Assembly: GCF_004168035.1 (NCBI RefSeq)
Contig: NZ_SDPU01000018.1
Location: 62,001 to 126,000, forward strand
Origin: Nocardioides iriomotensis
Lineage (GTDB): Bacteria > Actinomycetota > Actinomycetes > Propionibacteriales > Nocardioidaceae
DNA: 64,000 nucleotides
Direction: 5' to 3'
Shown here: piece by piece, positions 23,777 through 31,772 of the stretch
How positions within the stretch are numbered: the stretch's first letter is position 1
Layout: every line of letters starts with the position of its first letter
Notes under the pieces: model-generated
What the model was told of the DNA's origin: nothing
What the model saw: only the letters and a program-made list of their open reading frames with translations
Database searches by the model: none
Made by a program: the position numbers and the translations under genes

Positions 23777-24556
23777 TCAGCGGGGGTAGCGGCCGGCCAG
23801 GTCCGCGCGCACGAGCCGGGCCCCGGCGACCAGCCGCAACAGTACGGCGGCCGTCAAAGCCTGCCCGGCCATCAGCCCGAGCAGCACCAGCACCTGCGCG
23901 GCACCCGCCTCGAGCGCGGTCCCGCCGCCGAGCAGTACGCCGATGTACGCGCCGGGCAGCGTCACCAGACCGACGGTCCGGGTCTGGTCGAGGCCCGGCG
24001 TCAGGGCCTCCTTCGCGGTCGGCTGCACCACTTCGTAGGCCGCGGCCGGGCTGTCGAGGCCGAGCGCGAGGCCGGCCTCGTAGCTGCCGAAGTGACCGGT
24101 GATCTCGTCGAACGCGCGCCGTCCGGTCAGCGTCGCGGCGGTCATCGTGTTGCCGATGACGATACCCGCGATGGGCAGCACGCCGGGCCCGTTGAACGGC
24201 ACGACGCCCGACGCAAGCACCAGGACGAGCACCGGCACGGCGCCCGCGGCGACCGCGAGCATCACCCACGGCAGCGACGTCCGCGGCACGCCGAGCCGGC
24301 CCTGCGAGGTCACGGCGGCGACCAGGAACATCACGGCGACGAAGGCCAGCGACAGCCACAGCGACCGCAGCGCGACCGTGATCACCAGCGAGACGAGCGC
24401 GAGCTGCACGACGGCGCGGACGGCGGCGGTGAGGTGGTTGCGCTCGACGCCCAGCCGGCCGACGTACGACGCCGTCATCGCCAGGGCGACGAGCAGGACC
24501 AGGACGACGGCGAGCCGGAGGTCGGGCTGCGGGGTGGCCGTCGCGGCGAGGTGCAC
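23777..24556 (-). CDS. UPF0014 (FetB-like) ABC transporter permease
   Basis: The 259-residue protein has about seven membrane helices, with the family motifs RAVVQLALVSLVITVAL, PIAGIVIGNTMTAATLTGRR and LPGAYIGVLLGGGTALEAGAAQVLVLLGLM. FetB with the ATPase FetA exports iron in E. coli; no ATPase gene lies next to this one. Start is GTG 24556. Substrate unknown, metal or drug export being the family precedent. Confidence 0.88.
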   Translation of the reverse strand: MHLAATATPQPDLRLAVVLVLLVALAMTASYVGRLGVERNHLTAAVRAVVQLALVSLVITVALRSLWLSLAFVAVMFLVAAVTSQGRLGVPRTSLPWVMLAVAAGAVPVLVLVLASGVVPFNGPGVLPIAGIVIGNTMTAATLTGRRAFDEITGHFGSYEAGLALGLDSPAAAYEVVQPTAKEALTPGLDQTRTVGLVTLPGAYIGVLLGGGTALEAGAAQVLVLLGLMAGQALTAAVLLRLVAGARLVRADLAGRYPR

Positions 24557-24565
24557 GCGGCGACG

Positions 24566-25735
24566 TTACCGTCGGGCCGCGGACAGGCCGCGGCTCGACG
24601 CGGAGGGGTAGCGGCGCCGGCGGTCGGTGCCGATCGCGGTGGTGGCGCGGGACTCCCGTCCGCTGTGCCGGTCGATCCACTCGTCGAGGATCCGCCAGGT
24701 GGTCGTCCGGGCCGCCCGGCCGGTGAGCATGCCGAGGTGGCCGCCGGGCACGACCTCGAACCGGAAGTCGGGCACGTTCGGCACCAGGTCCGCGACCGGC
24801 TGCACGCACGCCACCGGAGCGATGCCGTCGGAGGCGCCGCCGAACGCCAGCAGCGGCACCCGCAGGTCGGCGAGCGAGATCTCGCGGTCGTCCATGCCGA
24901 CCACGCCGCCGGCGAGCTGGTTGCCCTTGAGCAGGCGGTGGTAGAGCTGCCCGAACGTGCGGCCGGGGTAGGCGATCATGTTGGCGGTGAACCGGTCGAC
25001 GGCCTCGACCTGGGCGAGGAAGTCCCGGTCGTCGAGCTTGGCCGCGATCGCGACGGGCTTGGTCACCAGCTTGTTGACGCTGGACAGCTGGAACGCGCGG
25101 CGCACGAGCGGTTTGGGGGCGCCGCCCATCAGCCGGTAGGCCTGCGTGACGAGGCCGGCCCGCTCGCCGGCCAGGCCGAGGAAGGGCCGGATGGGTGCCA
25201 CCAGCGGCACCTGGGTGACGTCGATCGGCGAGCCGATGGTGGCCAGCGACGCGATCGGCAGGTCCGGCTGGTCGGCCGCCGTCAGCAGCGCGAAGATCCC
25301 GCCGAGGCTCCAGCCCACGACGTGCACCGGCCGGTCGCCGGCATGCCGGCTCACCTCCCGGATCGCGCACGGCACGACCTCGTCGACCCAGTGCTCCATG
25401 CCGAGCGCGCGGTTGGCGAAGGAGACCTCGCCGTACTCCACGACGTACGTCGGGCGCCCGGCCTGCACGAGGTGCTCGACCATGGAGCAGCCGCGGCGCA
25501 GGTCGTAGCAGAGCGCGGGCGCCGCGAGCGGGGTGACGAGCAGGACCGGGTCGCCGTCCTCGTGCGGCCGGGCCCCGGTGCCGGCCGGGCGGTAGTGGTA
25601 CAGCTCGCGCAGCACGCCGTCGTCGATGAGCGTGCGGGGCATCGGTCGCAGATCGGCCAGGCCGCCGTACAACATCTTGTGGGCGACGTTCGCGGCTGCG
25701 GAGACGATCTGGTCCGGGGACGGGATCAGATCCAT
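24566..25735 (-). CDS. Alpha/beta hydrolase related to class III PHA synthase
   Basis: The 389-residue protein has an alpha/beta fold with nucleophile Ser143 in GWSLGG. Region PVLLVTPLAAPALCYDLRRGCSMVEHLVQAGRPTYVVEYGEV is shared with PhaC-type proteins. Real PHA synthases use cysteine in the equivalent lipase-like box, so this is more likely a hydrolase or acyltransferase. Candidate acid and base are Asp in GGASDGIAP and His in PGGHLGML. The C-terminal tail is basic and serine-rich. It stands alone, with 9 bases before the permease gene downstream. Confidence 0.8.
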   Translation of the reverse strand: MDLIPSPDQIVSAAANVAHKMLYGGLADLRPMPRTLIDDGVLRELYHYRPAGTGARPHEDGDPVLLVTPLAAPALCYDLRRGCSMVEHLVQAGRPTYVVEYGEVSFANRALGMEHWVDEVVPCAIREVSRHAGDRPVHVVGWSLGGIFALLTAADQPDLPIASLATIGSPIDVTQVPLVAPIRPFLGLAGERAGLVTQAYRLMGGAPKPLVRRAFQLSSVNKLVTKPVAIAAKLDDRDFLAQVEAVDRFTANMIAYPGRTFGQLYHRLLKGNQLAGGVVGMDDREISLADLRVPLLAFGGASDGIAPVACVQPVADLVPNVPDFRFEVVPGGHLGMLTGRAARTTTWRILDEWIDRHSGRESRATTAIGTDRRRRYPSASSRGLSAARR

Positions 25736-25780
25736 GCGCGGAAGTTACCAGCGAGTCACCTGTGTGCGCAGCGACCTCGC

Positions 25781-26338
25781 TCACAGGTCCAACCGGCTCC
25801 GCATCCCCTCGAGTGCCCGGTGCGCGGCGCGGCGCACCTCCTCCGCCTCGTCGGTGAGCGCGTCCTCGACCGCCGCCACGTGCTCGACGTCGCCGGCGGC
25901 GCCGAGCGCCCGCACCGCCGCCGCCCGGACCCGGGGGAGCTCGTGCCCGGTCAGGCGTACGGCGTCGTCGCCGGCCGGCAGCTCCCGCAGCGCGCTGACC
26001 TTGAGGCACATCTCCGCCACCCGCCACGCCTGGTCGGCCAGCCCGTCGAGCACCGCCGCGGAGGCCTCGTCGTGCCACACGTAGAGCAGGCCGCGCGCCG
26101 CCCAGACCCGGGACCAGTAGGGCCGCCAGGACGGTGACCCCGCCAGGACGGCGTCGCCCGACGGCCCGCCGAGGTAGCGCAGCGTGGCCTGGTCGTCGCG
26201 CTCCTGCGGGGGTGTCGCCGCGGCGAGGAGGGAGGCGCAGCGGCGGGCGGCCTCGGCCTCGCCGAGGTGCGCGGCCAGCCGGGCGAGGCGGTCGCGCGGG
26301 GTGTCGCGCTTGTCGGGCTCGGGCAGCGCGCCGGGCAC
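25781..26338 (-). CDS. HEAT-repeat-like protein
   Basis: The 185-residue protein starts at GTG 26338, directly after the otsA stop. Its C-terminal half shows degenerate alpha-helical repeats (VSALRELPAGDDAVRLTGHELPRVRAAAVRALGAAGDVEHVAAVEDALTDEAEEVRRAAHRAL) typical of HEAT or PBS-lyase repeats. Family members act as protein-binding scaffolds. Its position after otsA suggests co-transcription, but a link to trehalose is not shown. Confidence 0.7.
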   Translation of the reverse strand: MPGALPEPDKRDTPRDRLARLAAHLGEAEAARRCASLLAAATPPQERDDQATLRYLGGPSGDAVLAGSPSWRPYWSRVWAARGLLYVWHDEASAAVLDGLADQAWRVAEMCLKVSALRELPAGDDAVRLTGHELPRVRAAAVRALGAAGDVEHVAAVEDALTDEAEEVRRAAHRALEGMRSRLDL

Positions 26339-26340
26339 GG

Positions 26341-27777
26341 TCAGCGCTCGCCGGCGGGCCGCACCTGCTTGTGGTGGGAGGGGCGGACGTGGGACAGCGC
26401 GTCGAGGTACTTCGTCGCCCAGCGGGTCACGTCGTTCTCCTTGACCGTCTTGCGCATCGCCCTCATCCGCTTGGTGCGCTCGGACCGCTCGGCGCGCATG
26501 GCGGCGAGGATGACCTCCTTCATGCCGTTCATGTCGTAGGGGTTGAGCAGGAACGCCTGGCGCAGCTCGCCGGCGGCGCCCGCGAACTCCGAGAGCACGA
26601 GCGCGCCGTCGTTGTCGTAGCGCGACACGACGTACTCCTTGGCGACCAGGTTCATCCCGTCGGCCAGCGGGGTCACCACGCACACGTCCGCGGCGCGGAA
26701 CAGAGCGGCCATCTCCTCGCGTGGCTGCGAGTTGTGGATGTAGTGGATCGCCGGGCGGCCGATCCGGCCGAGGTCGCCGTTGATCCGGCCGACCAGCCGG
26801 TCGATGTCATCGCGGAGGATGCGGTACTGCTCGACGCGCTCGCGCGACGGGGTGGCGACCTGCACGAAGACGGCGTCCTCGACCGAGACCTCGCCCTCCT
26901 CGATGAGCTCGCCGAAGGCGCGGAGCCGGTTGTAGATGCCCTTGGTGTAGTCGAGTCGGTCGACCCCGAGCAGGACGTGCCGGGGGTTGCCGAGCTGCTC
27001 GCGGATCTCCTTCGCGCGCTGCTCCACGGCGTCGGTGCGGGCGAGCTCCTCGAGCCCGGCGCTGTCGATGGAGATCGGGAACGCCGCCGCCTGCACCATC
27101 CGCCCGTCGGGCAGGTAGACGAGGTCGCGGTGGGTCTTGTGCCCGACCCGCTGGCGCACCAGGCGGACGAAGTTCTGCGCGTTGTTGGGCCGCTGGAAGC
27201 CGACCAGGTCGGCACCGAGCAGGCCCTCGAGCAGCTGGCGGCGCCAGGGCAGCTGCTGGAACAGCTCGGCGGGCGGGAACGGGATGTGCAGGAAGAAACC
27301 GATGCGCAGGTCGGGCCGCTGCTCGCGCAGCATCGCCGGGACGAGCTGGAGCTGGTAGTCCTGCACCCACACCGTGGCCTCCTCGGCGGCCACCTCCGCG
27401 GCGCGGTCGGCGAACCGCCGGTTGACCGCGACGTACGACTCCCACCACTCGCGGTGGAACGCGGGCTTGGCGACGACGTCGTGGTAGAGCGGCCAGAGCG
27501 TGGCGTTGGAGAAGCCCTCGTAGAACTCCTCGACCTCCTGCGCGCTGACCGGGACCGGGACGAGCGTCATCTCGTCCTCGACGAACGGCTCCACGTCGGT
27601 GTCGGTGCCTCCCGACCAGCCGATCCAGGCGCCGTCGTTGGCGCGCATCACCGGCTCGATCGCGGTGACGAGGCCGCCGGGGGAGCGCCGCCAGTCCACC
27701 GAGCCGTCGTCGTTGACCACCCGGTCCACGGGGAGCCGGTTGGCGACGACCACGAAGTCGGCCTGGTGAGCGCTCAC
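26341..27777 (-). CDS. otsA: Trehalose-6-phosphate synthase OtsA
   Basis: The 478-residue GT20 enzyme joins UDP-glucose (or another NDP-glucose) to glucose-6-phosphate, giving trehalose-6-phosphate. Visible motifs are ANRLPVDRVVNDDGSVDWRRSPGGL, WVQDYQLQLVPAML, IGFFLHIPFPPAELFQQLPWR, GVDRLDYTKGI and TPLADGMNLVAKEY. Length matches the family. Together with otsB 2.5 kb away it forms the two-step osmoprotectant pathway. The start (27777) is 22 bases from the divergent membrane gene. Confidence 0.96.
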   Translation of the reverse strand: MSAHQADFVVVANRLPVDRVVNDDGSVDWRRSPGGLVTAIEPVMRANDGAWIGWSGGTDTDVEPFVEDEMTLVPVPVSAQEVEEFYEGFSNATLWPLYHDVVAKPAFHREWWESYVAVNRRFADRAAEVAAEEATVWVQDYQLQLVPAMLREQRPDLRIGFFLHIPFPPAELFQQLPWRRQLLEGLLGADLVGFQRPNNAQNFVRLVRQRVGHKTHRDLVYLPDGRMVQAAAFPISIDSAGLEELARTDAVEQRAKEIREQLGNPRHVLLGVDRLDYTKGIYNRLRAFGELIEEGEVSVEDAVFVQVATPSRERVEQYRILRDDIDRLVGRINGDLGRIGRPAIHYIHNSQPREEMAALFRAADVCVVTPLADGMNLVAKEYVVSRYDNDGALVLSEFAGAAGELRQAFLLNPYDMNGMKEVILAAMRAERSERTKRMRAMRKTVKENDVTRWATKYLDALSHVRPSHHKQVRPAGER

Positions 27778-27799
27778 CTCTCCAACCTAACCTGCAGAC

Positions 27800-28267
27800 G
27801 TGCACGAGCTGATCCTGTGGTGCAGCTTCCTCGGTGCCTGGCTGCTCGTGGCCGGACCGGTCTACCAGGCGGTCCTGGAGCTGCAGGAGGAGGAGCTCGA
27901 GTTCGACCGGGTCCGCGGACTGGCCAGTGCCGTCCCCGCGCCGCCGCCGCTGTCGCGGTGGTGGTGGCTGGTGCCGCCGGCGCGGCTCCTCCTCTCGCGG
28001 CGCCGGCAGGACGTGCACCGGCGGGCGGTCGTGGATGCGCTCAGCGACGCGGACCACGAGGTGCTGGTCTCCTACATCGGGAAGGCCCGGGGCTGGCTGA
28101 TCGTCGGTGCCGGGGCGTTCCTGATCGCGTGCAAGGAGACCTGGGAGCTGGTGGAGGGCCACCACTGGCCGGAGGCGTGGTGGTGGGTGCTGGTGCCGCT
28201 GATGGCCCTGCTCAGCGTCGCCTGGACGGTCGGCAACGCGGTCCGTCAGGACCGGTCGGCCGCGTAG
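27800..28267 (+). CDS. Predicted membrane protein of unknown function
   Basis: The 155-residue protein starts at GTG 27800, divergent from otsA. It has an N-terminal helix (ELILWCSFLGAWLLVAGPVYQAV), an acidic stretch, and two C-terminal helices (GWLIVGAGAFLIAC and AWWWVLVPLMALLSVAWTV). Tryptophan clusters lie at likely membrane edges. Its last 22 bases overlap the convergent Gfo/Idh/MocA gene. No family recognised. Confidence 0.7.
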   Translation: MHELILWCSFLGAWLLVAGPVYQAVLELQEEELEFDRVRGLASAVPAPPPLSRWWWLVPPARLLLSRRRQDVHRRAVVDALSDADHEVLVSYIGKARGWLIVGAGAFLIACKETWELVEGHHWPEAWWWVLVPLMALLSVAWTVGNAVRQDRSAA

Positions 28268-29340
28268 ACCACGCCGACCTGGCGTCGCACGTCGTCCATC
28301 AGCCGCATCAGGTCGACGGTCTCGTCGAGCGGCACGAGCGGGCTCTCGGTCTCGCCGTTGCGCAGGCAGCGCATCACCTCGAGCGCCTCGTTGGCCAGCC
28401 CGGAGCCGATCACCGGCGCCTCGATCGTCTCGACGTGGTCCTCGCTGGTCCAGGTCGCGGTGACCGGGTGGTGGAAGCCCTCGGGCAGGTCGAAGCGCCC
28501 GCGGTCGGTGGCGATCGACGCCGTGCACGGCGACGGCCCGACCATCGAGGCGGTCAGCGCGGCGACCGCGCCGGACGCGTAGCCGAACGACATCGCGAGG
28601 TTGAGGTCGGCGCCGGCCTCGGAGAGCGCCGCCACCGCGGCGACCTTGTCGGGATGGCCGAGGAACAGGTGCGCGAAGGTCACGGGGTAGACGCCCATGT
28701 CGAGCAGCGCACCGCCGCCGAGCGCGGGGTCGAGCAGCCGGTCGGTCGGCGGGTGGTCGACGCGGAAGCCGAGATCGGCGCGGACCTGGGTGACCGGGCC
28801 CAGCTCACCGGTGGCGAGGAGCTGCTGGATCCGCCGGATCAGCGGGTTGCAGCGCATCCACATGGCCTCCATGAAGAACAGGCCGCGCTCGCGCGCCTGG
28901 GCCACGAGGTACGCCGCGTCGTCGGCGGTGAGGGTGAGGGCCTTCTCGCACAGGACCGGCTTGCCGGCCTCGAACGCGAGCAGCACGTGCTCCTTGTGCA
29001 GCGCGTGCGGCGAGGCGACGTACACGACGTCCACGGCGGGGTCCGCGACCAGCGCCTCGTAGCCCTCGTGGGGGCGACCGCCGTGCTGCCGGGCGAACGC
29101 CTCCGCGGACTCCAGCCGCCGCGCGCCGACCGCCGCGACCTCGGCGTCCGGCAGGTGCGCCAGGTTGCCGGCGAACCCGCCCGCGATCTTCCCGGTGGCC
29201 AGGATCCCCCAGCGGACGGGACGGTCCGCCGGGAGCGGCTCGGCCCGCACGGGACCGGCCTGGACCTGGGGGTCGGGGAGGTTGACGGGCAGCGGGGTGG
29301 GTACGTTCGGGACCGGCCGCGATGCCTGGTTCGACTGCAT
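28246..29340 (-). CDS. Gfo/Idh/MocA-family oxidoreductase
   Basis: The 364-residue protein has a Rossmann start RWGILATGKIAGGFAGNL, then VYVASPHALHKEHVLLAFEAGKPVLCEKALTL, with the family's EKP-like motif altered to EKA. A C-terminal dehydrogenase domain has LGGGALLDMGVYPV. Members are NAD(P)-dependent and act on sugars or trans-dihydrodiols. Start ATG 29340 is preferred over ATG 29379 because it leaves room for the divergent promoter; the first 40 residues are a proline-rich extension. Confidence 0.88.
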   Translation of the reverse strand: MQSNQASRPVPNVPTPLPVNLPDPQVQAGPVRAEPLPADRPVRWGILATGKIAGGFAGNLAHLPDAEVAAVGARRLESAEAFARQHGGRPHEGYEALVADPAVDVVYVASPHALHKEHVLLAFEAGKPVLCEKALTLTADDAAYLVAQARERGLFFMEAMWMRCNPLIRRIQQLLATGELGPVTQVRADLGFRVDHPPTDRLLDPALGGGALLDMGVYPVTFAHLFLGHPDKVAAVAALSEAGADLNLAMSFGYASGAVAALTASMVGPSPCTASIATDRGRFDLPEGFHHPVTATWTSEDHVETIEAPVIGSGLANEALEVMRCLRNGETESPLVPLDETVDLMRLMDDVRRQVGVVYAADRS

Positions 29341-29448
29341 TCGAGCATTGTGCCGCGCCGCGGCCGGGTTGAATGACATCGTTGGGATTCGTCACCTACG
29401 ATGAGCGCTGTCGACACACGAGACACCACACGAGCCGGGGAGTGCCAC

Positions 29449-29748
29449 ATGGACGCCGCGAACGCCCACGAGGTCGCCGCCAGCGGAGGCGCCACCGAGG
29501 AGCTGTCCGAGCGCGACCGCGAGATCCTCAACTTCGAGCGTCAGTGGTGGAAGTACGCCGGGGCCAAGGAGCAGGCCGTCCGGGAGAAGTTCGACATGTC
29601 GTCCACGCGCTACTACCAGGTGCTCAACGCCCTGATCGACCGCCCGGAGGCGCTCGTCTTCGACCCGCTGCTCGTGCGTCGCCTGCGTCGACTGCGCGCC
29701 GCCCGCCAGCGCGCCCGTTCCGCGCGGCGTCTCGGCTTCGAGGTCTGA
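29449..29748 (+). CDS. DUF3263 family protein
   Basis: The 99-residue protein is a DUF3263 member, restricted to actinobacteria. The core is ELSERDREILNFERQWWKYA, then KEQAVREKFDMSSTRYYQVLNALIDRPEAL, a helix-turn-helix-like arrangement, and an arginine-rich C-terminus. It may bind nucleic acid; function unknown. ATG 29449 follows a good ribosome site (GGGGAG). It is followed after 8 bases by the LytR_C gene, as is common in actinobacteria. Confidence 0.88.
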   Translation: MDAANAHEVAASGGATEELSERDREILNFERQWWKYAGAKEQAVREKFDMSSTRYYQVLNALIDRPEALVFDPLLVRRLRRLRAARQRARSARRLGFEV

Positions 29749-29756
29749 GCGCGCCC

Positions 29757-30257
29757 ATGCTCGGCCGTGACGAGCGCGGCCTCGCGCTCACCTCCTCGCT
29801 CGCCCTGCTCTCGACCGTCGCGGTCGTGGCCGCCGGCATCGCCTTCTTCGCGACCTCGCCGAAGAAGGAGCCCGTCGAGACCGCGCGGCCCGTGGTGGCG
29901 TCGACGCCCGTCGAGACCCCGACGTCCACGGCTCCCGAGCCGACCGTGACGAAGGAACCGGTGAAGCCGAAGCCGCGCAAGCCGGCGGTCGAGCGCGCCA
30001 AGGTGTACGTCGAGGTCTACAACAACACCAACATCTCCGGCCTGGCCGGCCGCACGGCGACGCGGGCCTCCGACGCCGGCTGGCAGGTCGTCGGCTCCGA
30101 CAACTGGGTCGGCACCATCCCGGCCAGCACGGTCTACTACCCGCCGCGGCTCAAGGCCGCCGCGCGGCTGCTGGGCAAGGACCTCGGCGTCAACCGGCTG
30201 ATGCCGGCCGTCGCGCCGATGCGGCTCGACCGCCTCACGGTCATCCTCACCGGCTGA
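29757..30257 (+). CDS. LytR C-terminal domain membrane protein
   Basis: The 166-residue protein has one N-terminal membrane helix (about 13-31) and a Pro/Thr/Lys-rich linker (about 35-80). A C-terminal LytR_C domain follows, with VEVYNNTNISGLAGRTATRA and VNRLMPA. LytR_C domains are found alone or attached to LCP cell-wall ligases and face the outside. It probably works in cell envelope assembly. It follows the DUF3263 gene closely. Confidence 0.88.
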   Translation: MLGRDERGLALTSSLALLSTVAVVAAGIAFFATSPKKEPVETARPVVASTPVETPTSTAPEPTVTKEPVKPKPRKPAVERAKVYVEVYNNTNISGLAGRTATRASDAGWQVVGSDNWVGTIPASTVYYPPRLKAAARLLGKDLGVNRLMPAVAPMRLDRLTVILTG

Positions 30258-30298
30258 GCCCTCGAGGCCGGCCGCACGGCGCGTGCGAGGGTGGGGGC

Positions 30299-31132
30299 AT
30301 GGACCTCCCGGAGCAGGCCCGCGCCCGGTACGACGCCCTGCTGGCGGTCGCCGACCGGACGGTCGTCGGCCTCGACTTCGACGGCACGCTCGCGCCCATC
30401 GTCGACGACCCGGCGCAGGCGCACGTGCACCCCGACGGGCCCGCGGTGCTCGCCCGGCTCGCCGCCCAGGTGCGTGCGGTCGCGATCATCACCGGCCGCC
30501 CCGCCCGGCAGGTCGTCGAGCTCGGGCGTCTCGACGACGTCGCCGACCGGCTGTCGCCGGGGGCCGAGCTGCTGGTCCGGGGGCAGTACGGCCACGAGCA
30601 GTGGGACTCCACGACCCGCGAGTTCCGCAGCCCCGACGTGCCACCCGGCCTGGCCGCCTTCGCCGACGAGCTGCCCGACCTGCTCGCCGCCGAGGACGCG
30701 GCCGATGCGTTCGTCGAGGACAAGGGCCTCGCGCTGGCCGTGCACACGCGACGGCTCGACGCACCGGCCGATGCGTTCGCGCGGCTCGAGCCGCGGCTTG
30801 CCGACGCCGCCGAGCGGCACGGGCTCGGCCTGGAGCCGGGCAAGTTCGTGCTCGAGGTGCGCTCCCCCGGCATGCACAAGGGCCACGCGCTGCGCGAGGT
30901 CGTGGCCACCACCGGGGCCGGTGGCGTCCTGTTCGGTGGTGACGACCTCGGCGACCTGGAGGCCTTCGAGGCCGCCCGGGCGTTGGGGGAGCAGGGCCTG
31001 CCGACGCTGCTGGTGTGCTCCGGCTCGGTCGAGGAGCAGGCGCTCGCCGACGTCGCCGACGTGGTCGTGCCCGGACCGCAGGGCATGCTCGACCTGCTCA
31101 GGCGGCTCGCCGCCGACGCTGCCGCGCGCTGA
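30299..31132 (+). CDS. otsB: Trehalose-6-phosphate phosphatase OtsB
   Basis: The 277-residue HAD-superfamily phosphatase has the nucleophile motif GLDFDGTLAP (Asp26, Asp28), IITGRPARQV (motif II), a conserved lysine in GMHKGHAL and LFGGDDLGDLEAF (motif IV). It removes phosphate from trehalose-6-phosphate to make trehalose, completing the OtsA reaction. otsA lies about 2.5 kb upstream on the other strand. The 3' end overlaps the convergent HEXXH gene by 35 bases. Confidence 0.95.
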   Translation: MDLPEQARARYDALLAVADRTVVGLDFDGTLAPIVDDPAQAHVHPDGPAVLARLAAQVRAVAIITGRPARQVVELGRLDDVADRLSPGAELLVRGQYGHEQWDSTTREFRSPDVPPGLAAFADELPDLLAAEDAADAFVEDKGLALAVHTRRLDAPADAFARLEPRLADAAERHGLGLEPGKFVLEVRSPGMHKGHALREVVATTGAGGVLFGGDDLGDLEAFEAARALGEQGLPTLLVCSGSVEEQALADVADVVVPGPQGMLDLLRRLAADAAAR

Positions 31133-31526
31133 CCGTCGGGTAGCCGCCGTCGGCCAGCCCCGCCGCGCGCTCGAACACGTTGTGCGTCCCGGCGTCACCG
31201 CCGCGGACCCACGACCAGCCCGCCGCGAGCACGTAGAGCGGCAGCAGCGGCAGGCCGAGGCACGCCGCGTACTGCCAGGTGTGCCGCTCCTCGTGCGCCA
31301 GCAGCCGCGGCCGCTCCGCCAGCCACGCGACGTCGTGCCGGGTGACCACGACGTTGCCGACCGTGAACGCCGCCGCCGCCGGCTGCGGCAGCCGGTAGCC
31401 CGTCGCGAGCAGGAGCCCGCGCGGGCCGCGGGAGAGCCGGGCACGTCCCGCCGCGGCGACGCCGACCCCGACCGCCGTACTCAGGTTGAAGGCGTTGACC
31501 GTCTCCTTCACCCGCCACCAGCGCAC
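31098..31526 (-). CDS. Small HEXXH-motif protein
   Basis: The 142-residue protein contains HEERH (78-82), a match to the zinc-protease HEXXH motif, followed by TWQYAAC, a short hydrophobic helix and HNVFERAAG, where Glu119 could be a third ligand. Similar short proteins with HEXXH and N-x-FE are found beside or within DUF4157-like peptidases. A short hydrophobic part and no signal peptide leave localisation open. GTG 31526 is assumed; GTG at 31511 is possible. Confidence 0.65.
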   Translation of the reverse strand: MRWWRVKETVNAFNLSTAVGVGVAAAGRARLSRGPRGLLLATGYRLPQPAAAAFTVGNVVVTRHDVAWLAERPRLLAHEERHTWQYAACLGLPLLPLYVLAAGWSWVRGGDAGTHNVFERAAGLADGGYPTVSARQRRRRAA

Positions 31527-31607
31527 GCGCCGATTCTGCCGTGAGACGTCCTTGTCTCGGATGGTGGCGCCGATGTGCACATTCTGAGACGGCTCCTTAC
31601 AGTGGTG

Positions 31608-31760
31608 CCTGCTCATCGAGAGGGGCAGAGGGACACGGCCCGACGAAGCCCCGGCAACCCGCCGAGACCTCCGGTGCACCACCAGACACGGTGCCCGGTC
31701 CGGCCCGGCCACGGTGCTAATTCCGTCCTCGTCCGAGAGCCGGGCGGGGGAAGATGAGAA
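31608..31760 (+). ncRNA. SAM-I (S-box) riboswitch
   Basis: The leader has the conserved S-box landmarks in order: P1 5' strand CTCATC, GAGAGGGGCAGAGGGA, CGGCCCGACGAAGCCCCGGCAACC as two adjacent blocks, GTGCTAATTCC, and the P1 3' strand GATGAG. It ends just before the ribosome site of thrC, so it probably controls translation. When S-adenosylmethionine is bound, expression of threonine synthase should fall. Confidence 0.9.
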
Positions 31761-31772
31761 GGAGGCCTCCTT
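31759..31772 (+). promoter_or_regulatory. Palindromic ribosome-binding site of thrC
   Basis: AAGGAGG-CCTCCTT is a perfect 14-base palindrome directly after riboswitch helix P1. It contains the ribosome site and the first two bases of the TTG start. The second half is an anti-ribosome-site sequence. It could take part in the riboswitch's translational control. Confidence 0.6.

Noticed and set aside
24566..25735. Functional PHA synthase
   Set aside because: The nucleophile is serine in GWSLGG; PhaC enzymes need cysteine.
31608..31760. SAM-IV riboswitch
   Set aside because: The order GAGGGA...CGGCAACC...GTGCTAATTCC...GATGAG is that of SAM-I; the SAM-IV pattern does not fit.
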